In this document: positions 15,801 through 22,906 of the stretch, one piece after another
How positions within the stretch are numbered: position 1 is the first letter of the stretch
Layout: the number at the start of each line of letters is the position of its first letter
Source of the DNA: Candidatus Bathyarchaeota archaeon
GTDB lineage: Archaea; Thermoproteota; Bathyarchaeia; Bathyarchaeales; UBA233
Direction of reading: 5' to 3'
Assembly: GCA_003661945.1 (NCBI GenBank)
Contig: QMXC01000001.1
Location: forward strand, 1 to 25,920
Length of the DNA: 25,920 nucleotides
The notes under the pieces: generated by a model
Database searches by the model: none
What the model saw: only the letters and a program-made list of their open reading frames with translations
Told to the model about the DNA's origin: nothing
Position numbers and translations under genes: made by a program

Positions 15801-17414
15801 TCAAAGCTTTTTCGACATGTAGGGTCCGTCGTAGTTGTATCCAAATTTTTTGTAATATTCCTTCGTTCCCAACGCGCTTATTACGAGAATTTTCCGACGC
15901 GAGTATTCCTCGCGGGTTATGCGTTCTGCTTCCGCGAGGAGAATTCCACCGTAGCCTCGATGTTGCCATGCCCCGGCTAGATGTTGACCTACGGGGACGA
16001 GTTCACCGTACACGTGGAGTTCTCTTACTATGGTGCATGGAAACTTGCTTATCTCGGGTCTATGCGCCTTTTCAGAGGGGACACGGAGCCGGAGATATCC
16101 GATTAGCACGTCGTTTTCCACATCCTCGGCGGAGATGAAGATTTCTTCGCCTTCTGAAGCTTCTTCTCTGCGAATGAGAATCTGGATTTTGTCAGGGTCT
16201 GGTTCTACGCCGTCCTTTAGCATGCGGTGACCAACTTCTCGGCAACGTATGCACCGGCATCTTACGCCTTCCACTTCGAGTCTTTTTTGAACCAGCTGCC
16301 GTAGATTGCTACGGTTCACGCCGGCTACTATTAAGTTGGCGGGTATGTCGCGTTGAACCCGCATTATACGAATCCATGGCGGAACCATTTTTTTGATTTC
16401 CACTATTAGGCGAGCAGCTTCCTCATTTGAGTAAGGCACATATTCGCCTTTCCTCCACCATTCATAGGCACGGGTTCCCTTCAAAACGAGACACGGATAA
16501 ATTTTTATCATGTCCGGCTTGAAGCATGATTCGCTGAAAACCCTTCGAAAAGCTTCTAGGTCTTTTTCGTAGGTTGAACCGGGTAGCCCCGGCATTAGGT
16601 GGTAGACGATTTTCATTCCGCTGTCCTTAAGTATCCTCGTAGCCTCCACCACGTCTTCGACAGTGTGCGTTCTACCCACGAGACGGTAAATCTCGTTGTC
16701 CGGGTTTTGAACACCCAGCTCAACCCGCGTAACGCCCATGGAAAGCATGTGGTCAACATGGTCCTCCTTCGCCCAATCCGGACGAGTCTCAACGGTTATT
16801 CCAACATTTCGAACATGGCTTGTCTCCGCGGCTTTTTTCGCTTCTTCCAGCGAAGCAGTTTTTTCGCCAGTGATAGCCTCCAAACATTTACGGATAAACC
16901 ATTCTTGATATTCCACGGGTGTCGCTGGAAAGGTTCCGCCCATTACTATTAGCTCTATCTTGTCCACAGCATGCCCTATAGCTTTGAGTTGGCGTATGCG
17001 TCTCTGCACCTGCAAGTAAGGGTCGAAGCTTGCTTGAAGCCCCCGCATGGCTGCTGGCTCGAATCCTGTGTAGCTTTGAGGGACGCCATAGGGCGGACCG
17101 CCGGGACAATAGGCGCAGGGCTCCTTCTGTGGACATGGGTAAGGTTTTGTCATTACGGCTATAACGGTGATTCCGGACAAGGTGCGAACCTTTTTGCGGC
17201 GCAGTACGGGGAGAAGTCTGGACCGTTCTTCCTCTTTCAGAAACTGGATGATTTCCGAATTCGACGGAATCTTTTCAAGTTTATACTTAGCAGATACTCG
17301 AAGCTTTAAGGAACCAAGGGTTTTAGGGCTAGGTGAAGGCGAACGAATCAGGCCTTCAATTATTTCTCTGCATGCTTTTTCCATACGGCTTGAAACAGAC
17401 GGACGCATTTTCAC
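15801..17414 (-). CDS. elp3: Elp3: tRNA wobble-uridine carboxymethyl-forming enzyme (radical SAM + GNAT)
   Basis: This 537-aa protein modifies U34 of tRNAs, using acetyl-CoA and SAM radical chemistry. The N-terminal ~80 residues are the basic helical tRNA-binding part. PYPCPQKEPCAYCPGG gives cluster cysteines 94, 100 and 103 (CX5CX2C). The barrel includes ELIVMGGTFPATP and GVTRVELGVQ. RCRCIRCREVGHR is the zinc-binding linker. The last ~100 residues are a GNAT fold with QHRGYGGILLAEAE as the acetyl-CoA loop and YYKKFGY near the end. GTG 17414 or ATG 17408 can start it; a TATA at 17437-17444 predicts a nearly leaderless transcript. It heads the elp3-gatD-gatE run. Confidence 0.95.
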   Translation of the reverse strand: MKMRPSVSSRMEKACREIIEGLIRSPSPSPKTLGSLKLRVSAKYKLEKIPSNSEIIQFLKEEERSRLLPVLRRKKVRTLSGITVIAVMTKPYPCPQKEPCAYCPGGPPYGVPQSYTGFEPAAMRGLQASFDPYLQVQRRIRQLKAIGHAVDKIELIVMGGTFPATPVEYQEWFIRKCLEAITGEKTASLEEAKKAAETSHVRNVGITVETRPDWAKEDHVDHMLSMGVTRVELGVQNPDNEIYRLVGRTHTVEDVVEATRILKDSGMKIVYHLMPGLPGSTYEKDLEAFRRVFSESCFKPDMIKIYPCLVLKGTRAYEWWRKGEYVPYSNEEAARLIVEIKKMVPPWIRIMRVQRDIPANLIVAGVNRSNLRQLVQKRLEVEGVRCRCIRCREVGHRMLKDGVEPDPDKIQILIRREEASEGEEIFISAEDVENDVLIGYLRLRVPSEKAHRPEISKFPCTIVRELHVYGELVPVGQHLAGAWQHRGYGGILLAEAERITREEYSRRKILVISALGTKEYYKKFGYNYDGPYMSKKL

Positions 17415-17436
17415 GGAAAACTATGTGCAGGAGAGA

Positions 17437-17444
17437 CAAATAAA
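17437..17444 (-). promoter_or_regulatory. TATA box of elp3
   Basis: On the minus strand TTTATTTG lies about 25 nt before the elp3 start region at 17408-17414, which would make the mRNA nearly leaderless. Confidence 0.35.
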
Positions 17445-17474
17445 CAATAAGGGAGATAACATGTTCGCGCCTAG

Positions 17475-17777
17475 TTACCACAAATATTTCTTTCTGAGAC
17501 TGCGCATCTGCTCCTCTAAACGCTCGGTTTTTCGCATGTAAGTGACCCATAGCACTATGAGGGTTGGCCCAACAATCGCGGTTACTATTGTTGCTATGAC
17601 CATGTAGAGGACTTCGCCGCTCACGAGGGCAACCGGGACGAGGGTGCACAACACGGCGAAGAGCAGAGCTAACCCTATGGTTAGAAGTGTATAATACTCT
17701 ATCATAGCGCGGTAATGTTTACGGTTCAGCTCCAAAAGCTCTATCTGGAACTCCTTCTCCTCTCTCAGGAACGACAC
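17475..17777 (-). CDS. Unknown small membrane protein with two helices
   Basis: This 100-aa protein is not a family I recognise. Residues 1-27 are a charged helix (FLREEKEFQIELLELNRKHY), followed by a first membrane helix at about 28-53, a second at about 55-80, and a charged coiled-coil-like tail KTERLEEQMRSLRKKY. Both ends would face the same side, most likely the cytoplasm. GTG 17777 is chosen because GGAGGT lies 9 nt upstream and no in-frame ATG precedes the helix. It sits between elp3 and the amidohydrolase gene on the same strand, with gaps of about 60 and 80 nt. Function is unknown. Confidence 0.75.
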   Translation of the reverse strand: MSFLREEKEFQIELLELNRKHYRAMIEYYTLLTIGLALLFAVLCTLVPVALVSGEVLYMVIATIVTAIVGPTLIVLWVTYMRKTERLEEQMRSLRKKYLW

Positions 17778-17857
17778 GACACCACGACCTCCATTTCAAA
17801 ATAAATACATAGAGAAAGGTAATAACTTATCTGGAACTTTCTTCTATTTGAAAAGCT

Positions 17858-19429
17858 TTAAGAGGCTTCGTAGACTGTTCGCCCCGCAACAATGGTCATT
17901 TCAACATTTACGGTGCGAATTTCATCCAGCGGAATACGTGTCAAATCTTTGTCTAAAACGGTTAGGTCTGCCCATTTTCCCTCTTCGATTGTTCCGCTGA
18001 CCTCTTCTTCGAAGCTTGCGTAAGCCGCGTTCACCGTGTAAAGCCGTAATGCTTCCTCAACCGTTAGGCTTTCTTCCGGAAACTTTTTGCGTGCTACCGC
18101 TGCCCATATGCCGAGCAGAGGGTTTATAGGCTCAACAGGACAGTCCGAACCGCCAGCGACCACCAAACCGTTGCGGAGAAAAGTCTTGAACGCGTAAGCC
18201 CATCGAGCCCGTTTCCTGCCTAAACGGTCGGTTATCCAGAAGTCTGAAACTGCAAAGTGCGGCTGAACCGAAAGGATTACATCTAAACGTTTCAGCCGTT
18301 TGACTAGGCGGTTGTTAACAAGCGAAGCGTGTTCGACGCGGTGTCTATGCCCGTTTCTCGGAGCCTTTCTCAAAGCGTTTTCGAACGCCTTCAAAACCGT
18401 GTTTAACGCCCGGTCGCCTATAGCGTGAACAGCCACTTGAAAACCAGCCTCATGCGCCCTAAAAACAAGGTTGTTCAGCTTTCTCTGACCATACAGAAGG
18501 ATGCCACGGGTTTTAGGCTCGTCAGCGTAGGGCTCTTCAAGCGCTGCCGTGCGACCGCCAAGCGAGCCGTCTGCAAGAATCTTAATGAAGCCTATTTTAA
18601 CCATTTCGTTGCCGAAGCCCGTTGTTAAGCCCGAATCGGCTAGACAGTCTAAATATTCCACTGGAACGCCGAAATACACGCGTAAAGGCAAACGGTTTTC
18701 ACGGTAAAGCTCGAAAACAGCTCGAATCTCCTTCGGCGAACTCACAATCCAGTGCACACGGGTTAAACCGTTTTCAACAGCTTTCCGACAAGCCAGATAG
18801 CATACTTCCTTCATTTCTTTAAGACCCGGCTTCGGAATTGCTTGCCGAACAAGGTCTATAGCGTTTTCCCGAAGAACTCCTGTAGGCTCACCAGTCTCAG
18901 CGTCCTTATCAATTTCTCCGGCTCTAGACGAAGCCAAAGCCTTAGTTACACCGGCAAGCTCCAAGGCTTTACTGTTCGCAACAGCTATGTGTCCACATAC
19001 GCGTAGCAGAAGAACCGGCTTGTCAGCCACAGCGGAATCTAGGTCCCACCGGGTAGGATAACGCTTTTCAGCGAACTTTTCCTGGTCCCACCTTCCACCC
19101 AGAATCCATTCTCCAAACCGCTTTTTATCCGCGAAGGCTTTCAACAGTTTTTTCAGTTCTTCTATGGAGGTTACGTTTCTTAGGTCGAGGTCGGCTGAGG
19201 ACCTTCCGAGAGCTAGCATGTGCGCGTGGCAGTCGGTTAAGCCTGGAACAACAGTTTTGCCTTCTAAATCTATTACACGGGTTCCAGCGCCTACGTATCG
19301 GCGTATTTTTCCGTTTTCACCAACAGCTAATATTTTGTCGTCTCGAACGGCTACGGCTTCTGCTCTCGGCATGGAAGGATTTAAGGTTAAAACGTTACCG
19401 TTTAACAGAACAAGCGAAGCTTTTCCCAT
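17858..19429 (-). CDS. YtcJ-type metal-dependent amidohydrolase
   Basis: This 523-aa protein belongs to amidohydrolase family 3 (YtcJ/LAF3 group). It should hydrolyse an amide or related C-N bond with a metal in a TIM barrel; the substrate is unknown. PGLTDCHAHML carries the metal-binding HxH (His68, His70). KILADGSLGGRTAALEEPY, VAVHAIGDRALN, HRHRVEHAS and the Asp in GGSDCPVEPINPL are conserved family blocks. N- and C-terminal strands form the beta-sandwich, ending TVEMTIVAGRTVY. No signal peptide is seen. ATG 19429 has no clear SD. The S30e gene ends 34 nt upstream on the same strand, so cotranscription is likely, though a functional link is not evident. Confidence 0.9.
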   Translation of the reverse strand: MGKASLVLLNGNVLTLNPSMPRAEAVAVRDDKILAVGENGKIRRYVGAGTRVIDLEGKTVVPGLTDCHAHMLALGRSSADLDLRNVTSIEELKKLLKAFADKKRFGEWILGGRWDQEKFAEKRYPTRWDLDSAVADKPVLLLRVCGHIAVANSKALELAGVTKALASSRAGEIDKDAETGEPTGVLRENAIDLVRQAIPKPGLKEMKEVCYLACRKAVENGLTRVHWIVSSPKEIRAVFELYRENRLPLRVYFGVPVEYLDCLADSGLTTGFGNEMVKIGFIKILADGSLGGRTAALEEPYADEPKTRGILLYGQRKLNNLVFRAHEAGFQVAVHAIGDRALNTVLKAFENALRKAPRNGHRHRVEHASLVNNRLVKRLKRLDVILSVQPHFAVSDFWITDRLGRKRARWAYAFKTFLRNGLVVAGGSDCPVEPINPLLGIWAAVARKKFPEESLTVEEALRLYTVNAAYASFEEEVSGTIEEGKWADLTVLDKDLTRIPLDEIRTVNVEMTIVAGRTVYEAS

Positions 19430-19463
19430 AGGAGAGCCTATTGTTTGAAGGGAGAAATAAGGC

Positions 19464-19631
19464 TTAGGTTCGAATCCAGTTTTGCCCGGGTTTCCGTTGG
19501 AGGATTATCCGTTTTTCGTAGTTTCGTCTAGTCCGTATTCTAGGCGGACGGCTTTTCTTGGGATGGGGCTCTATCTTAGGCGTTTGGGATCTCACTTTCC
19601 CGGCTTTTGCCAGCGAACCGTGTGTAGGCAT
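19464..19631 (-). CDS. rps30e: Ribosomal protein S30e
   Basis: This 55-aa gene is short enough to be missed by length cut-offs. It starts [20 protein letters not shown] and continues with RRNYEKRI and RKPGQNW, the known archaeal S30e pattern; the protein is strongly basic, as expected for a 30S subunit component. In eukaryotes the homologue is made fused to the ubiquitin-like FUBI; here it stands alone, as in other archaea. ATG 19631 has a GGTGA SD (19638-19642) with a 6-nt spacer, and a TATA at 19667-19674. The amidohydrolase gene follows after 34 nt. It diverges from the AN1-protease gene. Confidence 0.93.
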   Translation of the reverse strand: MPTHGSLAKAGKVRSQTPKIEPHPKKSRPPRIRTRRNYEKRIILQRKPGQNWIRT

Positions 19632-19666
19632 GTGTTTTCACCGAAAACCTTACAATATTGCGAACT

Positions 19667-19674
19667 CTTTTAAA
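19667..19674 (-). promoter_or_regulatory. TATA box of rps30e
   Basis: On the minus strand TTTAAAAG lies about 40 nt before the ATG, with the GGTGA SD just downstream of the expected start near 19645. Confidence 0.5.
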
Positions 19675-19683
19675 CGTTTCTCC

Positions 19684-19696
19684 ATAAATATTTAAG
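19684..19696 (+). promoter_or_regulatory. TATA box of the AN1-zinc-finger protease gene
   Basis: ATAAATATTTAAG lies about 40 nt before the ATG at 19732; start of transcription is expected near 19715. It is back to back with the rps30e TATA. Confidence 0.5.
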
Positions 19697-19731
19697 TTCA
19701 ACACCTCAAAAATAAGAGAACGTGCCACAAA

Positions 19732-20544
19732 ATGGTTAAATGCCAGAAATGTAACAAAGAAGTGCTTCTCCCGTTCAAATGTCCCTACTGTGGAGGCTAC
19801 TTCTGCAGTGAACACCGCCTACCGGAAAACCATGATTGTCCCGAAGCTTGGCGAGCCCGCGCCCCAACCCCGCCCTTAGCGCCAGTAGTCGCGAAACAGA
19901 AAAGCCCGTACGAGTATGAAGTAACCTTTACGCCCGAGCCGTATCGGAAAACCCGTTCGCGGAAAATATGGTTCAGCACAAAGGAACTTCAACATTTAAC
20001 GATAAGCGCTTTGCTCGTTGTAGCAATAGGATTCTCGTTTATGGGAGCCATAGGTATCCGGGGAGTATATCTAGCCGCGCTTGTAAGCATTTTCACCCTC
20101 TCGTTTTTGGCGCACGAGATGGCGCACAAGTTCGCAGCGCAAAGCTACGGGTTATGGGCGGAATTTCGAATAATCCTAATAGGCGCACTTTTAACGCTGA
20201 TTTCCGTTTTCCTACCCGCACCGTTCAAAATAATTTCCCCAGGCGCGGTTATGATTGCAGGCTTTGTCGAAAAGGACGTTTACGGCAAAATAGCCGTTGC
20301 GGGTCCAAGCACAAACATTATCTTTTCCGCGGTTCTACTCGGCATGGCACATCTACCTTTGGGAAACGCTTTTCGCTTGGTGTTAGCTGTTAGCGCCTTT
20401 ATAAACGCGTGGATGGGCTTGTTCAACCTCATTCCACTAGGGCTCCTAGACGGGGCTAAAGTGTTTTTCTGGAACAAGAAAGTGTGGCTTTTAACCTTCA
20501 TCGCTTCAGCAGTTTTAATGGGTTATTCGCTTTCCTTCTTTTAA
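19732..20544 (+). CDS. AN1-type zinc finger fused to an M50 site-2 protease-like membrane metallopeptidase
   Basis: The first 36 residues form a perfect AN1 finger: Cys4, Cys7, Cys17, Cys20, Cys25, His28, His34 and Cys36. A Pro/Ala-rich linker and a basic stretch lead to the membrane domain from about residue 85. LAHEMAHKFAAQ gives the zinc site His128, Glu129, His132, and LLDGAKVFFWN gives the second metal-binding motif with Asp240. About six hydrophobic helices are visible. Site-2 proteases cut inside membrane helices. AN1 fingers in eukaryotes occur in ubiquitin and stress proteins, so the finger may recruit a substrate or partner (inference). The 270-aa length is compact. There is no clear SD; the leader is short. 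Confidence 0.9.
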   Translation: MVKCQKCNKEVLLPFKCPYCGGYFCSEHRLPENHDCPEAWRARAPTPPLAPVVAKQKSPYEYEVTFTPEPYRKTRSRKIWFSTKELQHLTISALLVVAIGFSFMGAIGIRGVYLAALVSIFTLSFLAHEMAHKFAAQSYGLWAEFRIILIGALLTLISVFLPAPFKIISPGAVMIAGFVEKDVYGKIAVAGPSTNIIFSAVLLGMAHLPLGNAFRLVLAVSAFINAWMGLFNLIPLGLLDGAKVFFWNKKVWLLTFIASAVLMGYSLSFF

Positions 20545-20556
20545 GCCGAACTAGAA

Positions 20557-20865
20557 CTAGATTAATTCAATGCTTACATGAACTTCCTCGGGAACCCGTA
20601 TTCGCATTATCCTCCGCATTACCCGTTCTTCAGCGTCTATGTCGATGAGCCGTTTATGAATGCGGAGCTCCCATCTGTCCCAAGTAGCTGTTCCTTCGCC
20701 GCAAGGAGTTTTCAAAACCGGAACACGGAGCCGCTTCGTCGGCAAAGGAATGGGACCGACCATTTTCACACCCGTCTTCTGGGCGATGGCTTTAAGCTCT
20801 TCGCAGATTTCCTCGAGCTTTTTATAGTCTGTGCTGGTTAAACGTATCCGCGCTTTCCTAACCAT
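20557..20865 (-). CDS. rps10: Ribosomal protein S10 (archaeal uS10)
   Basis: This 102-aa protein is uS10 of the 30S head. It shows [20 protein letters not shown], the [20 protein letters not shown] loop that is typical of archaeal and eukaryotic forms, and [22 protein letters not shown] 20865 has GGTGA 6 nt upstream. In many archaea rps10 follows the EF-1alpha gene; here it is preceded by a divergent HAD gene and has its own promoter. That promoter carries an 8-bp inverted repeat spanning TATA to start. The gene ends 12 nt from the stop of the convergent protease gene. Confidence 0.97.
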   Translation of the reverse strand: MVRKARIRLTSTDYKKLEEICEELKAIAQKTGVKMVGPIPLPTKRLRVPVLKTPCGEGTATWDRWELRIHKRLIDIDAEERVMRRIMRIRVPEEVHVSIELI

Positions 20866-20884
20866 CGCCCTTCACCATCATACG

Positions 20885-20922
20885 AAACCCTTGCTCCCTA
20901 TCTAAAGGGTTTAAGTATTTCT
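20885..20922 (-). promoter_or_regulatory. rps10 promoter with 8-bp inverted repeat
   Basis: AAACCCTT (20885-20892) and AAGGGTTT (20905-20912) are perfect inverted repeats, 12 nt apart. On the minus strand the TATA region (AAATACTTAAACC) overlaps the first arm met and the second arm falls at the expected start near 20890. This may be an operator or the start of a leader stem. Confidence 0.4.
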
Positions 20923-20938
20923 ACTACACAACTAGGCA

Positions 20939-20949
20939 TAATAAAAAGT
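20939..20949 (+). promoter_or_regulatory. TATA box of the HAD phosphatase gene
   Basis: TAATAAAAAG-type sequence lies about 45 nt before the TTG start, with a GGAG SD at 20975-20978 between them. Confidence 0.4.
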
Positions 20950-20988
20950 TATCGAAGCCCTTCAGGAAGGAAAAGGAGAAAAGCAAAC

Positions 20989-21657
20989 TTGAAAAGGAAA
21001 ATCAAAGCGCTTCTCATAGATTTAGACGGCACACTTGTAGATTCAAGAGAAGCCTACATGGAAGCCTTTAAGGCTGCGATGAAAGCGATAGGAAAAACAA
21101 CGTTTAACCACGAAGCAGTTTTCGAAGTTCCAAAACGCCTAGAACAAGGGCTTCCAATAGAAGATTTGATAGGCAACAAAGCTTTAACTGAAAAGTTCCT
21201 TGAAAAATACCTTTCTACATACTACGAGGCCACACTACACAAGGCAAAGCCCTTCCCAAACGTTTCTCAAACACTAGAAAAACTATCAGAAAAGCTTTCA
21301 TTAGCCTTGATTACCATGCGATTCATTCCAAAAGAAAAACTGGAAAAAGAGCTGAAGAAACTTGGCTTTCACAAATATTTCTGCGCCACGCTCACAGCCC
21401 TAGACGTAAAGACGCCTAAACCATCACCGGAGGCTATACTTAAATGTCTAAAAAGCTTGAATGTACACGTCAGTGAATGCGCTGTGGTGGGAGATTCCAT
21501 CGTAGACATACGGTCTGGAAAGCTTGCAGGAGCTAAGACAGTAGCTGTCTTGTCGGGGCTTTTCCGAGAAGAAGAACTGAGAAAGGAGAAACCCGACGTG
21601 ATAATTCGGAATTTTAATGAGATTTTAACCGTTCCTTTGTTGAGAGACGTGTTTTGA
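20989..21657 (+). CDS. HAD-superfamily hydrolase (phosphoglycolate phosphatase-like)
   Basis: This 222-aa protein is a HAD phosphatase. Motif I is LLIDLDGTLVDS with nucleophile Asp11 and acid/base Asp13; motif II is the Thr in ALITMR; motif III is the Lys in KTPKPSPEAI; motif IV is VVGDSIVDIRSGKLAG. A helical cap lies between motifs I and II, as in the subfamily I enzymes related to Gph and beta-phosphoglucomutase. The start is TTG 20989 with GGAG 10 nt upstream; no in-frame ATG precedes the first motif. The natural substrate cannot be read from sequence. It diverges from rps10. Confidence 0.88.
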   Translation: MKRKIKALLIDLDGTLVDSREAYMEAFKAAMKAIGKTTFNHEAVFEVPKRLEQGLPIEDLIGNKALTEKFLEKYLSTYYEATLHKAKPFPNVSQTLEKLSEKLSLALITMRFIPKEKLEKELKKLGFHKYFCATLTALDVKTPKPSPEAILKCLKSLNVHVSECAVVGDSIVDIRSGKLAGAKTVAVLSGLFREEELRKEKPDVIIRNFNEILTVPLLRDVF

Positions 21658-21685
21658 GCTATGTCTCTTTAGGGAATATGCCGAA

Positions 21686-21725
21686 TTTTTATTTAAAAAA
21701 GTTATAGAACCGTTCATAAATAAAG
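21686..21725 (+). promoter_or_regulatory. Two AT-rich TATA candidates before the 215-aa gene
   Basis: TTTTTATTTAAAAAAG (21686-21701) and CATAAATAAAG (21715-21725) both precede the gene at 21755. The second would give a leader of about 10 nt. The first also carries a T-run that could end the HAD transcript. Confidence 0.3.
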
Positions 21726-21754
21726 CTTAATTAACGCGTCTACATCATACTCTA

Positions 21755-22402
21755 ATGGAGAAGGCTTCACTAATGAACTTCATAGAGCTCCTGTTATATG
21801 AATCGTTGAAGAATCATAATTCAATGCTTGACTTGTACGGCTCGGACAGACGCGTCCTCCAAATAGCCTCGCAAGACTTGATGAACTTTCTCAAAGTTCA
21901 TTGGAATCTCGTGGGTAAAGAAGCAAACGAATGCGAACTTGCTGAAAAACTCCAGAAGTTCTTCGATGAAAATCCAGATGAACTTGAAGAGTTTCTGCAT
22001 ATGTGGACGGGTATATGGCTCAAAAAATGGAAGGAACGGGTTAGACTTTTGATAGGAAAGCAGAATTCGGACCGGTGGAGGAAAACCACGAAGCTTCTGA
22101 ACGATGCTGAACCAATGTGGCGAAAGCTACCTAACAAGCGGGAGCTCCGAGAAGTTGTCACCGCTACATTAATCAAAAACGGGGAAATCTGCGGCACTTC
22201 CATCATAGCCGAAAACGTGTTGAAGCTCGAGCTGGGCAACGTCAAAAAGAAAAGCCGTGCTAGTGAAAGAGAAATCTTACTGAATGCCTTAAACAGAACA
22301 TTAAAGAAGGCTAGAGAGCTCGCGAGAAGTAAAGGACCATTGATCTTCGTAAAGGTGGATGAAACATACTTTAACCTTTCAAACTCTTCTAGTTCTAGCT
22401 GA
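21755..22402 (+). CDS. Unrecognised 215-aa helical, Trp-rich protein
   Basis: I do not recognise this protein. It has no signal peptide, membrane segment or known catalytic motif. It appears mostly helical and rich in charged residues, with six tryptophans crowded between about residues 50 and 130 (for example HMWTGIWLKKWKERV). A basic stretch around 170-195 (NRTLKKARELARSKG) precedes a strand-like end IFVKVDETYFNL and a tail of five serines. The start is uncertain: ATG 21755 has no SD, while ATG 21773 (residue 7) is preceded by GGAGAAGG. It ends 5 nt from the stop of convergent rpl37e. Codon use looks like that of its neighbours, so recent transfer is not indicated. Confidence 0.7.
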   Translation: MEKASLMNFIELLLYESLKNHNSMLDLYGSDRRVLQIASQDLMNFLKVHWNLVGKEANECELAEKLQKFFDENPDELEEFLHMWTGIWLKKWKERVRLLIGKQNSDRWRKTTKLLNDAEPMWRKLPNKRELREVVTATLIKNGEICGTSIIAENVLKLELGNVKKKSRASEREILLNALNRTLKKARELARSKGPLIFVKVDETYFNLSNSSSSS

Positions 22403-22407
22403 ACTGG

Positions 22408-22596
22408 TCATCGAAGTCTCCTTCTGTTTACGTCTTTGGTTTTCCACGAGTAATTTTTGATTCTCGGGCTTTCACCATATCCGCAAGCGGCGCATCTTTT
22501 CTTCGAAACATGGTAGGCGCGTCTTCCACAACGTCTACATTTTATGTGAAGCGTTTTTCGGGAACGTTTGCCCATCGATGGTGTGCCTTTTCCCAA
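22408..22596 (-). CDS. rpl37e: Ribosomal protein L37e
   Basis: This 62-aa zinc protein of the large subunit begins [12 protein letters not shown], the family signature, and has the four-cysteine zinc site Cys20, Cys23, Cys35, Cys38, followed by the basic tail [12 protein letters not shown]. The start is TTG 22596: the SD AGGTGA is made from the last Arg codon and stop of the Sm-like gene, 7 nt upstream. It is thus coupled to that gene, the usual archaeal arrangement. Confidence 0.96.
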   Translation of the reverse strand: MGKGTPSMGKRSRKTLHIKCRRCGRRAYHVSKKRCAACGYGESPRIKNYSWKTKDVNRRRLR

Positions 22597-22602
22597 TCGT
22601 TA

Positions 22603-22830
22603 TCACCTTGGCGGAGGCGAAATCAACATCACGTTGTCGCCTCTAACAATTATTGTTCCAAGTTTTTTCACGTTTTCCACATTGCTCGTATCTTCCGTAT
22701 CTTCCAAAACAAGGTTGAGGTGCTGGTCAAACCCTTTCAGTTTCCCTCGAAGACTTCTGCCGCCTTTAAGCTTCACAATCACCGTTTTCCCAAGGCTTTC
22801 CTCAAGTATTTGAGTAGTCATTTCACTCAT
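22603..22830 (-). CDS. Sm-like archaeal RNA-binding protein (SmAP/LSm)
   Basis: This 75-aa protein has the Sm1 motif (KTVIVKLKGGRSLRGKLKGF with DQHLNLVLED) and the Sm2 motif IIVRGDNVMLI. Such proteins form seven-membered rings that bind U-rich RNA. ATG 22830 is preceded by GTGA; ATG 22821 (residue 4) is an alternative. The stop codon overlaps the SD of rpl37e, so the two are expressed together. Its AT-rich promoter region is shared with the divergent PUA-domain gene. Confidence 0.95.
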   Translation of the reverse strand: MSEMTTQILEESLGKTVIVKLKGGRSLRGKLKGFDQHLNLVLEDTEDTSNVENVKKLGTIIVRGDNVMLISPPPR

Positions 22831-22880
22831 ACGGTTTCACTATCCTCGAAGCGCTTCTCTTCCTTAATACTTATGGAGAA

Positions 22881-22891
22881 GAATTTAAATC
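22881..22891. promoter_or_regulatory. Symmetrical TATA between the Sm-like and PUA-domain genes
   Basis: GAATTTAAATC reads as a TATA box in both directions. For the Sm-like gene it predicts a ~30-nt leader. For the PUA gene it predicts transcription starting at about its first codons, favouring a leaderless mRNA. Confidence 0.4.
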
Positions 22892-22906
22892 TATCTAACA
22901 TGGAAT

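Noticed and set aside
17810..17850. AGAAAG...CTTTCT repeat between the membrane protein and amidohydrolase genes
   Set aside because: Arms are short and 17 nt apart and are not placed on a clear promoter; it does not match the tighter CCTTTC/GAAAGG repeats well enough.
19462..19490. tRNA T-arm-like GGTTCGAATCC
   Set aside because: The T-stem does not pair, no acceptor or anticodon arm can be folded around it, and the bases are the 3' codons of the S30e gene on the minus strand.
19576..19815. 79-aa minus-strand frame overlapping the S30e promoter
   Set aside because: It overlaps both the rps30e promoter and start and the AN1-protease start, and has no family features; S30e in another frame explains the coding signal.
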